From contig NZ_JACHMP010000001.1 of assembly GCF_014204985.1 (NCBI RefSeq), positions 2,046,001 to 2,110,000 on the forward strand: DNA of 64,000 bases, in the 5' to 3' direction. Both the position numbers and the translations under genes were made by a program. The notes under the pieces are model-generated. The model worked only from the letters and a program-made list of their open reading frames with translations. It was not told the DNA's origin and searched no databases. The stretch comes from Streptosporangium becharense (GTDB lineage: Bacteria; Actinomycetota; Actinomycetes; Streptosporangiales; Streptosporangiaceae). Of the stretch, positions 6,910-15,637 are shown piece after piece. The number at the start of each line of letters is the position of its first letter. The first letter of the stretch is position 1.

Positions 6910-9435
6910 TCACTTCGAGCCTCGGCGGCCTCGGGAGACGACCGCCAGCGATCCGGCATGAGCCACCACCGCGAGATCGCCTGACAGGTCCGTCCGGTGG
7001 ACGCGGACACCGAGCCGGTGAAGCAGGGCCAGAGTCGAGGAGGCGGGATGGCCGTACCCGTTGTCGGCGCCCACGCTGATCAGCGCCGCGCGGGCGCCGA
7101 CCGCGGCGAAGAAAGCTGGATCATGCCGCCCGGAGCCGTGATGGGGCACCTTGAGGATCGCAGCGGGCGGCAGCCCGCGTCGGACCAACTCCTCCTGGGC
7201 CTCGGTCTCGATGTCACCGCTGAGCAGCGCGGCTCCGGCCGCCCACCTCGCGTACACCACGACACTGGCGTTGTTGGCGGCCGACCCCTCCCCCGCCCCC
7301 GGCGGGGACGCCTCGGGCCCCGGAGCGATGATCGTGAGCTCGGAGGGACCGAACCGCCAGCTCGTACCGGGGCGTGCCGCCCACGCGACGACGCGGCGGC
7401 GGGTGAGGTCCGCGTTCAACGCCGCGTTCTCCCGCCCATCGGCGCCATGCGGGGTCACCACCACCGCCCCCACCCGGCGCCTCCGGAAGACCCCGGCGAG
7501 CCCTCCGACGTGATCGAGATGCGGATGGGTGAGAACGATCAGCGGCACCTCCTCGATCCCCGTGGAGCGCAGGCACCGGTCCATGAGCACCGGGTCGGGC
7601 CCGGTGTCCACCACCACGGCCCGCCGGGGGCCGGCGGCGACCAGCAAGGCGTCTCCCTGACCGACGTCGCACGCCACCAGCAGCCATCCGGGAGGCGGCC
7701 AGCGGACCACGAGAGGCACGGCCACCGTCGCGGCGGCGACGGCGCCGGCGAGGAGGGCCAGGGTGATCCGGCGTGACCACCTGTGCCGCAGCACGAGCAG
7801 CGCAACCGGGAACGCGGCGACCAGCAGCACGAGGCCGGTGACGCCGCCCGGCCAGGGAAGGGTGCCGAGCGAGAACCGGGCGGCGTACTCGGCGACCGTG
7901 ACGATCCATCCGGTGGCCAGCCCTGCTGGGCGGACCAGCGACTCGGCGAGCCCCATGTGCAGGGGCGCGACCAGTGCCGCCGCGAATCCGAGCAGGGTGG
8001 CGGGTGCGACCGCCGGACCGGCCAGCAGGTTGGCCGGGACCGCCACCGGTGCCAGCTGTCCTGACATGAGGACCAGAACCGGGGTGACGGTTCCCTGCGC
8101 CGCCGCCGCGACGGCGATCGCCTCGGCCAGCCATCGCGGCATGCGGGCCGAGAGCCGGTCGCGCCAGCGAGGGGCGAGAACCAGGATTCCCGCCGTCGCG
8201 AACATCGACAGGGCGAATGCGTACGACCGGGCGAGGCCGGGGACGAAGAGGATCAACCCCAGGACCGTCACCGACAGGGCCGCGACACCGTCACGCCGAC
8301 GGCCTGTGCCGAGCGCGACGGCGGCGACACCGCCCATCAGGAGTGCCCTGAGCACACTGGGCGAGGGACGCGCGACGACCGCGAAGGCCACCATGGCGGC
8401 GACGGCCAGCACCGCGCGCGCCGCGAGAGGCAGCCCTGCCGCCCTGCCCAGCGCGACCGCAGCCCCGGCCACTATCGCCAGGTTCGCGCCGGAGACCGCG
8501 AGCAGGTGAGTGAGCCCGGCGTCCTTGAAATCGGCTTTGACCTGATCGTCCATACGGGACACGTCTCCGACCACCAGGCCGGGAAGCAGCCCGCGCTGTG
8601 CCGGCGGCAGCACCCCGGCGGCCTCTCTCAGCCCGGACCTGAGAGCCTCGGCCGCGCGTTGTTCCCACGAGGGCCCGCTCAGGACCCTCGGGGCGCCCCG
8701 GACGAGCACCACCCCGGCGACCAGTTCTCCGGGGTCGGCCGGAGCGAAGCGCCCGCTGACCGCGATCCGCTGGCTGGGGAGCAAGGGGCGCCATTCCCCT
8801 CCGGAGACGAACAGCACAACCGGGACGCGGAGCGTCACCCGGCCCGCCGGTGTCTCGACGGACTCGACCCGTGCGGGGACCACGAAGCTCTCCCGGCGTA
8901 TCGGCCCGCTCTTCCTCGTCACCTCCCGGGGGTCGTCGGTCACCACGACCTCGGCCATGGCGGAGGCCCGTCTCTCCGCGAGTTCGGACACCGGCCCGGT
9001 GGTGACGGCGTAAACCCGGAAGGCCACCGACCCCGCGACCGCCGCCGCGCACACCAGCACCGCGAGCACCATGGTGCGAAGGCCCTTCATCCTGGTGGCC
9101 GGCACCGTGACGGCCACGGCCAGCGCACCCCCGGCCATGACCGCCGCGGCGGCGGCTCCAGCACCGGCCGGGCAACCGAGCAGCACGAGGGCGGTCACCC
9201 ATGAGACGGCGGCCGGTGGCACCAGATGAAGGGCGTGCGCGGTTCCGCCCTTTCCTGCGGTTCCACCTCCTACGCCGCCGCCCTCCGGCCCGGGGCCGTC
9301 TCCCCCTGTGGCCCCGCCCCTTTTCACGGCAGCGCTTTCGCCCGGTGTTCCGGACACCTGGGCCCCTGTCATAGCGGCCTGTAGGGCACGCCTTACATAT
9401 CCGGATGTCCGTTCCCGGATGGGAGGGCACCTCAT
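6910..9435 (-). CDS. comEC: ComEC/Rec2 family DNA-uptake channel
   Basis: An 841-residue competence protein that forms the inner-membrane DNA channel. After a glycine-rich N-terminus there are membrane segments and the competence domain (residues about 260-520, with LLAVSGANLAIVAG). The C-terminal metallo-beta-lactamase-like domain holds DVGQGDALLV, VDTGP and the metal motif THPHLDHVGG, plus PHHGS, as in canonical nuclease-type ComEC. The start ATG (9435) overlaps the comEA stop as ATGA, so translation is probably coupled. Whether this organism is naturally competent cannot be told here. Confidence 0.93.
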   Translation of the reverse strand: MRCPPIRERTSGYVRRALQAAMTGAQVSGTPGESAAVKRGGATGGDGPGPEGGGVGGGTAGKGGTAHALHLVPPAAVSWVTALVLLGCPAGAGAAAAAVMAGGALAVAVTVPATRMKGLRTMVLAVLVCAAAVAGSVAFRVYAVTTGPVSELAERRASAMAEVVVTDDPREVTRKSGPIRRESFVVPARVESVETPAGRVTLRVPVVLFVSGGEWRPLLPSQRIAVSGRFAPADPGELVAGVVLVRGAPRVLSGPSWEQRAAEALRSGLREAAGVLPPAQRGLLPGLVVGDVSRMDDQVKADFKDAGLTHLLAVSGANLAIVAGAAVALGRAAGLPLAARAVLAVAAMVAFAVVARPSPSVLRALLMGGVAAVALGTGRRRDGVAALSVTVLGLILFVPGLARSYAFALSMFATAGILVLAPRWRDRLSARMPRWLAEAIAVAAAAQGTVTPVLVLMSGQLAPVAVPANLLAGPAVAPATLLGFAAALVAPLHMGLAESLVRPAGLATGWIVTVAEYAARFSLGTLPWPGGVTGLVLLVAAFPVALLVLRHRWSRRITLALLAGAVAAATVAVPLVVRWPPPGWLLVACDVGQGDALLVAAGPRRAVVVDTGPDPVLMDRCLRSTGIEEVPLIVLTHPHLDHVGGLAGVFRRRRVGAVVVTPHGADGRENAALNADLTRRRVVAWAARPGTSWRFGPSELTIIAPGPEASPPGAGEGSAANNASVVVYARWAAGAALLSGDIETEAQEELVRRGLPPAAILKVPHHGSGRHDPAFFAAVGARAALISVGADNGYGHPASSTLALLHRLGVRVHRTDLSGDLAVVAHAGSLAVVSRGRRGSK

Positions 9436-10568
9436 ACGCGGACCTTCTCCCGCATCTCGGCATACTTGCGATCACCTATGCCGCTGACGTCGCGAAGCTG
9501 ATCCACCGTTCGGAAACCGCCGTGGGCCTCGCGGTATTCGGCGATACGGCGGGCGAGCACCTCGCCGACCCCGGGTAACCGCTCCAACTGCTCCACAGTG
9601 GCGGTGTTCAGGTCGATGACCCCGGCGGGGTCCGTAGGGACGGATGCCCCGGTGAGGCCGGGGTCGAGGGGGCCGGGAGCACCCTGAAGACCGGAGGCCC
9701 CGCCGCCCCCGGGGGCTCCGACGACGATCTGCTCACCGTCGACGAGCCTGCGCGCCAGGTTGAGGGATGCCGCGGCGGCCCTGCCGCGGAGCCCTCCGGC
9801 CTTCCGAACCGCGTCGGCCACCCGGGACCCGCCGGGCAACGTGATCACCCCGGGGCGGCGGACCTTGCCGGTGACGTGAACGGTCAGCTCGGCGGCGGAC
9901 GAAGGGTGGGCTCCCGGCGTGGTGAGCGGCGCCGGAAGCGGTGGCCCGGAGAGCGGCGCGGGCGGGGTCAGGGGCTCGGGCTGCGGTTGGGCCCACCAGG
10001 CGTAGGCCCCTCCGGCGACGATGGCGACGACCGCGACGATCATGAGGATGCGCAGCCCGGGGCGGCCGGGTACGAGCGCACCATCGTGGTCGGCCATGAC
10101 CGCGCGCAGCCCGCCCTGGCCGGTCACGACCCCGCGAAGCTTCTCGAACGACGGGGGCATCGGCGTGGAACGCATGCCCGCGGCCGGCCAGGGGGCCTCC
10201 CGCAAGCCGTCCGGCCACATGACGGGAGACGGGCCCGTCGAATTTTCTTCCCGGTCCGGGCTGGATCCGGTATCGCGGACGCTTGGCCGGTGGTCGCGGG
10301 GCTCGAACCCCGGCCCGGCCGGACGGACGACGTGAAGCGGGGGCAGCGTGCCGTCTGGCCGGATGCCGCCGGGGCGGCTCAGGCGAGCGGCCCCCGAACC
10401 GGCACCACGGCCGGAGTCGGAACCGTAGCCGGGACCGGAGCCGGAGCCGGGACCAGGGCCGGTCTCAGAACCGGGACCGGGACGGACGGTGTCATCCCCC
10501 GTCGGATCAGCCGGGAACTCCAGCGGATCGGCCGGGGAAGGATGCGCCGGAAGACGCGGGGACGACAT
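9432..10568 (-). CDS. comEA: ComEA family helix-hairpin-helix DNA-binding protein
   Basis: A membrane-anchored DNA receptor. A transmembrane helix (ILMIVAVVAIVAGGAYAWW) is followed by a proline-rich linker, a SLBB domain (VHVTGKVRRPGVITLPGGSRVADAVRKAGG) and a C-terminal HhH domain with INLNTA-like (VIDLNTATVEQLERLPGVGEVLARRI) and RDVSGIG motifs. Before the helix lies a long cytoplasmic region rich in G, P and S with short GPG/GSG repeats. The start is uncertain: ATG 10568 is used, but ATG 10592 and GTG 10652 are in frame and none has a clear ribosome site. It overlaps comEC by four bases. Confidence 0.88.
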   Translation of the reverse strand: MSSPRLPAHPSPADPLEFPADPTGDDTVRPGPGSETGPGPGSGSGPGYGSDSGRGAGSGAARLSRPGGIRPDGTLPPLHVVRPAGPGFEPRDHRPSVRDTGSSPDREENSTGPSPVMWPDGLREAPWPAAGMRSTPMPPSFEKLRGVVTGQGGLRAVMADHDGALVPGRPGLRILMIVAVVAIVAGGAYAWWAQPQPEPLTPPAPLSGPPLPAPLTTPGAHPSSAAELTVHVTGKVRRPGVITLPGGSRVADAVRKAGGLRGRAAAASLNLARRLVDGEQIVVGAPGGGGASGLQGAPGPLDPGLTGASVPTDPAGVIDLNTATVEQLERLPGVGEVLARRIAEYREAHGGFRTVDQLRDVSGIGDRKYAEMREKVRV

Positions 10569-10814
10569 GACGGAGAAACGGTCGTGCCCCATGAGGATCC
10601 GGAGCCGCGACTCGGCTCGTAACCGCTCAGTGGTCTGGCCTGTGGTCCGCACCCCCAGGACGTTAGGTCTCCATCATCGGGCAGCTCTGCCCCGAACCCG
10701 GTTCTGGGGATAACACGCCGGCCCGTGGCGCGGCTGTGGACAACCGGGCCGGCGAGAAGGAGCGCACAGGAGGAGGACGGGCTCCCGGGAAGGAGAACGG
10801 ACCGCGTGGGAGAG

Positions 10815-10898
10815 GGACGGGCTCCCCGGAAGGACGGACTTCCCGGAAGGACGGGCCCTCGGAAAGGCGGGCTCCCCGCAAGGACGGGCTCCCCGCGA
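10815..10898. repeat. Five 16-17-bp tandem units between comEA and the DegV gene
   Basis: Units resembling GGACGGGCTCCCCGGAA begin at 10815, 10832, 10849, 10866 and 10882, with a 17/16-bp period. Less regular copies extend from about 10775 to 10960. This fills most of the roughly 440-bp gap, on the 3' side of the DegV gene and 5' of comEA. No coding potential. Confidence 0.8.
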
Positions 10899-11006
10899 GG
10901 AGACGGGGCCGCACCGGAGAAGCACGGGCTCCGGGAGAGAGGGGCGGCGGGGTAAGGGAAACGGGCTCCGCCGGAGACGGCCTCGCGCAGCCGGGAGCCC
11001 CGGACG

Positions 11007-11912
11007 TCAGAAGGTCGCCGGCGAGACGGTCAACCCCAGCATGCCGGGACCGGTGTGCGCACCGACGACCGCGCCGACCTCGACGACCGTGACCCGGGTG
11101 AGGCCGGGAATGCGCCGGGGAAGCCGCGCGGCCAGGGCTTCGGCACGGGCCTCGGCCCTGAGATGCTGGACGGCCACCCGCACCGGGGCGGCGCCCGCGG
11201 CCTCGGCCGTGAGATCCTCCAGCCGGGCGATGGCACGCCCGGCCGTGCGGACCTTCTCCAGGGGGACGACCACACCGCCGGAGATGTGCAGAAGCGGTTT
11301 CATCATCAGGGCGGACCCGAGGAGGGTCGCCGCCGCGCCGATGCGGCCTCCCCTGCGCAAGTACTCCAGGGTGTCCACGTAGAAGAAGCTCCGGACCGAC
11401 TCCATGCACCGGCGGGCGGCGTCGGCGACCTCGGTCCGGGTCGCCCCCGCGGCGGCGGCCTCCGCGGCGGCGAGGACGGGGAAACCGAGCCCCATGGCGA
11501 TCGATCTGCTGTCGACGACCTCGACCGGTACGGGAGAGTCCGCGGCCCCGATGCGGGCGGCCTCCACCGTGCCGGACATCTCCGCCGACAGGTGAACGGA
11601 GACGACGCCGGTCGCGCCCCGGGCCGCCGCCTCGGCGTAGGCGTCGGCGAAACGCCGGGGTGCGGGCCTGGAGGTGGTCACCGGTCCGCGCTCCCCGAGC
11701 GCCTCCATCACGCCCCTGCCGTCGGCCCGACTGCCACCCCGGCTCCGCGCGGCACTGTCACCTCGGGCGACACCGTCAAGCGGCACGACGTCGTCGAACG
11801 GCCTGCCGCCCACGATCACCTGGAGCGGCACCACGACGATCCCGAGGCGGGAAACCTCCTCCTGTGGCAGGTAAGCGGTGGAATCCGTGACAACAGTGAC
11901 CGACGGGGACAT
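11007..11912 (-). CDS. DegV family fatty-acid-binding protein
   Basis: A 301-residue DegV protein, expected to bind a fatty acid and, in Firmicutes, to serve as the FakB partner of a fatty-acid kinase. The opening VTVVTDSTAYLP and the phosphate-contacting VSVHLSAEMSGT and DSRSIAMGLGF motifs are conserved; the C-terminus has the usual GAHTGPGMLG. The ATG at 11912 gives a start typical of the family. A short insertion rich in R, G and S lies near residues 50-70. No kinase partner is visible in the window. Confidence 0.92.
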   Translation of the reverse strand: MSPSVTVVTDSTAYLPQEEVSRLGIVVVPLQVIVGGRPFDDVVPLDGVARGDSAARSRGGSRADGRGVMEALGERGPVTTSRPAPRRFADAYAEAAARGATGVVSVHLSAEMSGTVEAARIGAADSPVPVEVVDSRSIAMGLGFPVLAAAEAAAAGATRTEVADAARRCMESVRSFFYVDTLEYLRRGGRIGAAATLLGSALMMKPLLHISGGVVVPLEKVRTAGRAIARLEDLTAEAAGAAPVRVAVQHLRAEARAEALAARLPRRIPGLTRVTVVEVGAVVGAHTGPGMLGLTVSPATF

Positions 11913-12083
11913 GTCCAGAGGTTATCCAGCCGGGATCACCCCGGGAAGGGCCCGGCGACCGGCTCATCCCGGCGACGCCGGGCGACGGGCGGTCCCGTCC
12001 GCTCCCGCGCCGGCCGACGCCGGGAGCGCCAGGCCACGCGGAATCCCGGCCGGGTTGCCGAGTCGCCCGCGATCCCGGCCGGG

Positions 12084-13292
12084 TTATTGAACGGGGGTGC
12101 CGCCGCGCCAGACGCGGCGCGGCTTGAGACCGAAGGCCCAGGCGAAGGCGCCTTCGTGGTCGGCGTCCCACTGGACGATGTCGGCCAGCCGGCCGGGGGT
12201 CAGCACGCCCCGGTCGGGCACGCCCAGGACGGTGGCGCCGCCGAGGGTCGCCGCCCGCAGGGCGTCGCCGACGCTCATCCCGAAGGCCGCCACGGCGAGG
12301 CTGATCACCAGTGACATCGAGGTGATCCCGCAGTGGCCGGGGTTGTGGTCGCTGCCGAGTGCGACGGTGACACCCTGGGCGAGCATCCGGCGGACCGGGG
12401 GCAGGCTGCCGCGCTGGAGTGCGGTCCCCGGGCAGACCACGGCGGGCACCCCGTAGCGGGCCAGGACGGCGATGTCCTCGTCGGTGGTGTGGTGGAGCAG
12501 GTCCGCCGAGGCGCACCCGAGCTCGGCGGCGAGCTGGACGGCGCCGCGACGGCTGTAGGCGCCGGCGTGGACGCGGGGCAGCAGGCCGACGCTACGCCCG
12601 GAGGCGAGGACCCAGTGGGCCTCCTCGGCGGTGAAGTGACCCTCGTCGCAGTAGACGTCGACGCTGTCGGCGCCGGCCGCGGCGGCGTCGGCGCACCAGG
12701 CGCCCACCGCCTCGACGTAGTCGCGCTGGCGGCCGAAGTATTCCGGCGGGACGACGTGCGCGGCCATGAAGGTCACGTGCACCCGCGGCATCATCGGCTC
12801 CTTCTCCAGCTCGCGCAGGAGCCGCACGTCGGCCAGCTCCCCGTCGCGGGTCAGGTGGTAGCCGGTCTTGGCCTCGACCGTGGTGGTGCCGTTGAGCAGC
12901 CAGGCGCGCAGCCGCTCGCGGACGCCGTTGCAGAGCGTCCACGGGTCGGTCCCGCGGGTCACCGTGACGGTGGACCCGATGCCGCCGCCCGCCGCGGTGA
13001 TCGCGGACGGGGTGGAGCCGCCGGATCGCATCGCCATCTCGGCGTAGCGGTTGCCGGCGTAGACGGGGTGGGTGTGGGCGTCGATGAGGCCGGGGGTGAC
13101 CAGCGCACCGCCCAGGTTCTCCACATGGTCGACGTCGACGATGTCGTCCACGACGCCGGGAACGCTCTGGGGCAGGTCCGCGGCGCGGCCGACCCAGGCG
13201 ATCCGGTCGTTGTGGACGAGGATCGCCGCGTTACTGAATACGTCGTTTCCAGTCCAGAGCCGGCCGATGTTGGTCAGAAGGCGGACCGTCAC
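12084..13292 (-). CDS. hutI: Imidazolonepropionase
   Basis: A 402-residue amidohydrolase that opens the imidazolone ring in histidine degradation, giving N-formimidoylglutamate. The metal-binding DAHTHPVYAGNR lies near residue 71, with EAKTGYHL, HVTFMAAHVVPPEY, RVHAG, and SDHNPGHC near the C-terminus, all characteristic. The start is GTG 13292. No other hut gene is adjacent, so the pathway must be completed elsewhere. The 170-bp gap to the DegV gene repeats ATCCCGGCCGGGTT twice (about 12048 and 12071). Confidence 0.95.
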   Translation of the reverse strand: MTVRLLTNIGRLWTGNDVFSNAAILVHNDRIAWVGRAADLPQSVPGVVDDIVDVDHVENLGGALVTPGLIDAHTHPVYAGNRYAEMAMRSGGSTPSAITAAGGGIGSTVTVTRGTDPWTLCNGVRERLRAWLLNGTTTVEAKTGYHLTRDGELADVRLLRELEKEPMMPRVHVTFMAAHVVPPEYFGRQRDYVEAVGAWCADAAAAGADSVDVYCDEGHFTAEEAHWVLASGRSVGLLPRVHAGAYSRRGAVQLAAELGCASADLLHHTTDEDIAVLARYGVPAVVCPGTALQRGSLPPVRRMLAQGVTVALGSDHNPGHCGITSMSLVISLAVAAFGMSVGDALRAATLGGATVLGVPDRGVLTPGRLADIVQWDADHEGAFAWAFGLKPRRVWRGGTPVQ

Positions 13293-13983
13293 CGCATCAC
13301 CGCCTTGTGCGCAGGGGAAGACGCTCGGGAAGGGACCATGCCCGGATGGAGCCGGCGGACCCAGACGCTGCCGGGCACCGCACCCGTCAGGCCCGTTCTG
13401 AATCCGGACGGCATCGGGGGTCTCCTGCTCTCATCCGCGTATCTGTGTGCGGCGACAGTATCGCCAGGATCATGATCGGGCGATTTCAGTTCAGTTACGT
13501 TATTTCACAAGCGAGCCGGTTGTACAGGCTAATTGAGAAGAACGCCGCCCGACCACGACCACGCCCCACCCGTCGGCCTGGCGGCCATATCCGAGACCAC
13601 GTGCCTTTTCGCAGCTCAAGCCCCTTTTTCCCCGCCCACAACGGCGGTCGCCAGAGCAACTTGAGTAGTAACATCTCACTAGATTTGCCTTATGGTAGCA
13701 ATCTAAACCTAGGCCGACCACTGTCGTTTTTATGGTCGTTTGCGCACTTCGCAAGACTCACAGTGCACATCAGACACCCTCCATCGCACAAGGAGAGGTG
13801 TTGAAGCATCACCCATGATCGATTTAGCCTGGAAAACGGGGCGCTCGGGGTCCGGCGACGTCGGCCTCGTCCGCTCCTCCGCGCCTGCGGGCCCGCCGGA
13901 TCGCGGTCGCCGGCCTGCGGGCGAAGGTCTCAAGCAGGGCGTCCCGTGTACGCTTTCGTGCGAGATTTCGACAGGTCGCACGC
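13293..13983. other. 691-bp gene-free, relatively AT-rich leader region upstream of the rsb module
   Basis: No convincing gene on either strand. The part from about 13470 to 13810 is much richer in A+T than its surroundings. It contains imperfect inverted repeats: AGATTTGC (13681-13688) with GCAATCT (13698-13704), and CGACCA (13715-13720) with TGGTCG (13733-13738). A strong ribosome site AGGAGAGG (13791-13798) precedes only a tiny frame of five or six codons ending at 13818. I did not find a clear SigB-type GTTT-N-GGGTA promoter. The interval probably holds the promoter and regulatory leader of the module that starts at 13984. Confidence 0.5.
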
Positions 13984-14859
13984 ATGGGAGTCACCTTGTC
14001 CATCCACGCGGACGCCGGCCGGCGTCGCATCGAAGAACTCCTTCACGAACAGGAGGACCGCGTTTTCAAGCGATGGCTTGAGATCGCCGGCAACTCGGCC
14101 GGCGGCCAGGCCGACCGGGCCGGGCTGCCCGGTCAGCTCCGTGAGATCTACCAGGCGCTGCGCCGGTCGCTCGGCGACTCCGGCGACTTCAGCGACCTGC
14201 GCGGCCTGCTCGCCGAACTCTCCCAGACACGCGCGCGCCAGGGTTTCACCCCGACCGACACCGCGATCGTGGTCTTCGGGTTGAAGGAGGCACTGCATGG
14301 GGTGATCGAGGACGACGGCTCCCCCGAGGCGGCCAAGGCCTTCATCTGGTTCTCCCGCGTCATCGACGACCTGGGGCTCTTCACCATCGAGACCTACTCG
14401 GCGACCCGGGAGAAGATCATCGCCGACCAGGCGGAACAGCTCCTGGAGCTGTCCACCCCGGTGGTGAAGCTGTGGGAGGGCATCGTGGCGGTGCCGTTGG
14501 TCGGCACGCTCGACTCGGCCCGGACCCAGGTGGTCATGGAGAAGCTGCTGCAGACGCTGGTCGACACCGGCTCCGAGCACGCCGTCATCGACATCACGGG
14601 TGTGCCCGCCGTGGACACCGAGGTGGCCCAGCACCTGCTCAAGACCGTGGTCGCGGCCCGGCTGATGGGCGCCGAGTGCGTGATCTCCGGTATCCGCCCG
14701 CAGATCGCCCATACCATCGTCACCCTGGGCATCGAGTTCGGCGACATCGTGACCAAGGCCACGCTCGCCGACGCCCTCGCCCACACGTTGCGGGCCAGCG
14801 GCGTACAGTTCCTCAAGGGCAGGCAGTCGCGCATCGCCATGCGGACGGTGGAGGAATGA
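13984..14859 (+). CDS. rsbR: RsbR-type stressosome scaffold (RsbRD N-terminal + STAS)
   Basis: A 291-residue RsbR paralogue. Residues 1-150 form an all-helical sensory domain of the RsbRD type (RIEELLHEQEDRVFKRWLE...). Residues about 155-275 are a STAS domain with GIVAVPLVGTLDSAR and DITGVPAVDTEVAQHL. Thr212 in AVDT matches the conserved phosphorylated threonine of RsbR, and Thr244 is a candidate second site. In Bacillus, RsbR and RsbS form the stressosome that sequesters RsbT. It is the first of six overlapping genes and shares ATGA with the next. Confidence 0.9.
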   Translation: MGVTLSIHADAGRRRIEELLHEQEDRVFKRWLEIAGNSAGGQADRAGLPGQLREIYQALRRSLGDSGDFSDLRGLLAELSQTRARQGFTPTDTAIVVFGLKEALHGVIEDDGSPEAAKAFIWFSRVIDDLGLFTIETYSATREKIIADQAEQLLELSTPVVKLWEGIVAVPLVGTLDSARTQVVMEKLLQTLVDTGSEHAVIDITGVPAVDTEVAQHLLKTVVAARLMGAECVISGIRPQIAHTIVTLGIEFGDIVTKATLADALAHTLRASGVQFLKGRQSRIAMRTVEE

Positions 14860-15239
14860 TGGACCGGGTCCCCATCCTCAAGCTCGGTGACGTCCTCATC
14901 GTCTCCATCCAGATCGACCTGCACGACCAGAGCGTGCTGGTGCTCCAGGAGGACCTGTCGGAGAAGGTGGTCGAGACCGGAGCGCGAGGCGTGATCATCG
15001 ACATCTCCGCGGTGGAGATCGTCGACTCGTTCATCGGCCGCATGCTGGCCACCATCGCGGCGATCTCCCGCATGCTCGACGCCGAGACCATCGTCGTCGG
15101 CATGCGGCCAGCGGTCGCGATCACCCTCGTCGAGCTGGGCCTCTCCCTCGGCGGCGTACGCACGGCGCTGAATCTGGAGAAGGGCGTCGCGTTGCTGAAC
15201 CAGATCGAGAACTCGCAGATCGTCGCGGCCTCGCAGTGA
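14856..15239 (+). CDS. rsbS: RsbS-type stressosome STAS protein
   Basis: A single-domain STAS protein of 127 residues, the stressosome core subunit that antagonises RsbT. IVDSFIGRML carries the conserved phosphoserine (Ser58 from this start). The start is ATG 14856, overlapping the rsbR stop; a second ATG at 14859 is equally possible. In the classical system RsbT phosphorylates this serine, releasing itself. The serine and surrounding residues are intact, so it should be switchable. Confidence 0.92.
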   Translation: MMDRVPILKLGDVLIVSIQIDLHDQSVLVLQEDLSEKVVETGARGVIIDISAVEIVDSFIGRMLATIAAISRMLDAETIVVGMRPAVAITLVELGLSLGGVRTALNLEKGVALLNQIENSQIVAASQ

Positions 15240-15637
15240 CGGCTTCCGGCGAACTGCCCATCACCGGAAACGGCGACGTCGTCCTGGTCCGCCAGAACGT
15301 CAGGACCGCCGCGGTGAACATCGGGCTCTCCCTGATCGACCAGACCAAGATCGTTACTGCGGCCAGTGAACTGGCGCGCAACGCGCTGGTCTACGCGGGA
15401 GGCGGGCAGGTGCGGATCGAGGTGGTGGACAACGGCCTGCGCAGGGGCCTGAAGCTCACGTTCAGCGACGACGGGCCCGGCATCCCCGACATCGAGCAGG
15501 CGCTCACCGACGGGTGGACCACCGGCAACGGCCTCGGCCTCGGGCTGAGCGGTTCCCGCCGTCTGGTCGACGAGTTCGACCTGACCTCGGCCCCCGGTGA
15601 GGGCACCCGGATCACGGTGACCAAGTGGGCACGTTGA
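15236..15637 (+). CDS. rsbT: RsbT-type serine/threonine switch kinase
   Basis: A 133-residue GHKL kinase of the RsbW/RsbT class. The N-box is SELARNALVYAGGG (Asn49), the G1 box DDGPGIPD and the G2 box GNGLGLGLSGSRRL. RsbT phosphorylates RsbR and RsbS and, once free, activates a SpoIIE-type phosphatase. The GTG start at 15236 overlaps the rsbS stop as GTGA, and its end overlaps the next gene by 13 bases, so stoichiometry is probably set by coupled translation. Confidence 0.92.
   Translation: MTASGELPITGNGDVVLVRQNVRTAAVNIGLSLIDQTKIVTAASELARNALVYAGGGQVRIEVVDNGLRRGLKLTFSDDGPGIPDIEQALTDGWTTGNGLGLGLSGSRRLVDEFDLTSAPGEGTRITVTKWAR

Noticed and set aside
6638-6913. 91-codon minus-strand frame upstream of the NTF2-like gene
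   Set aside because: It was considered as a missing TetR regulator for the palindrome, but it has no helix-turn-helix and looks non-coding.
10300-10320. GGGCTCGAACCCCGG, resembling a tRNA T-arm
   Set aside because: It lies inside the comEA reading frame and no acceptor, D-arm or anticodon stem can be built around it.
13798-13818. Mini-frame of five or six codons after AGGAGAGG
   Set aside because: Too short to support as a gene; noted only as a possible leader peptide.
13815-14081. Open frame from ATG 13815
   Set aside because: It runs into the rsbR coding region in another frame, has arginine/glycine-rich nonsense composition and no well-placed ribosome site.
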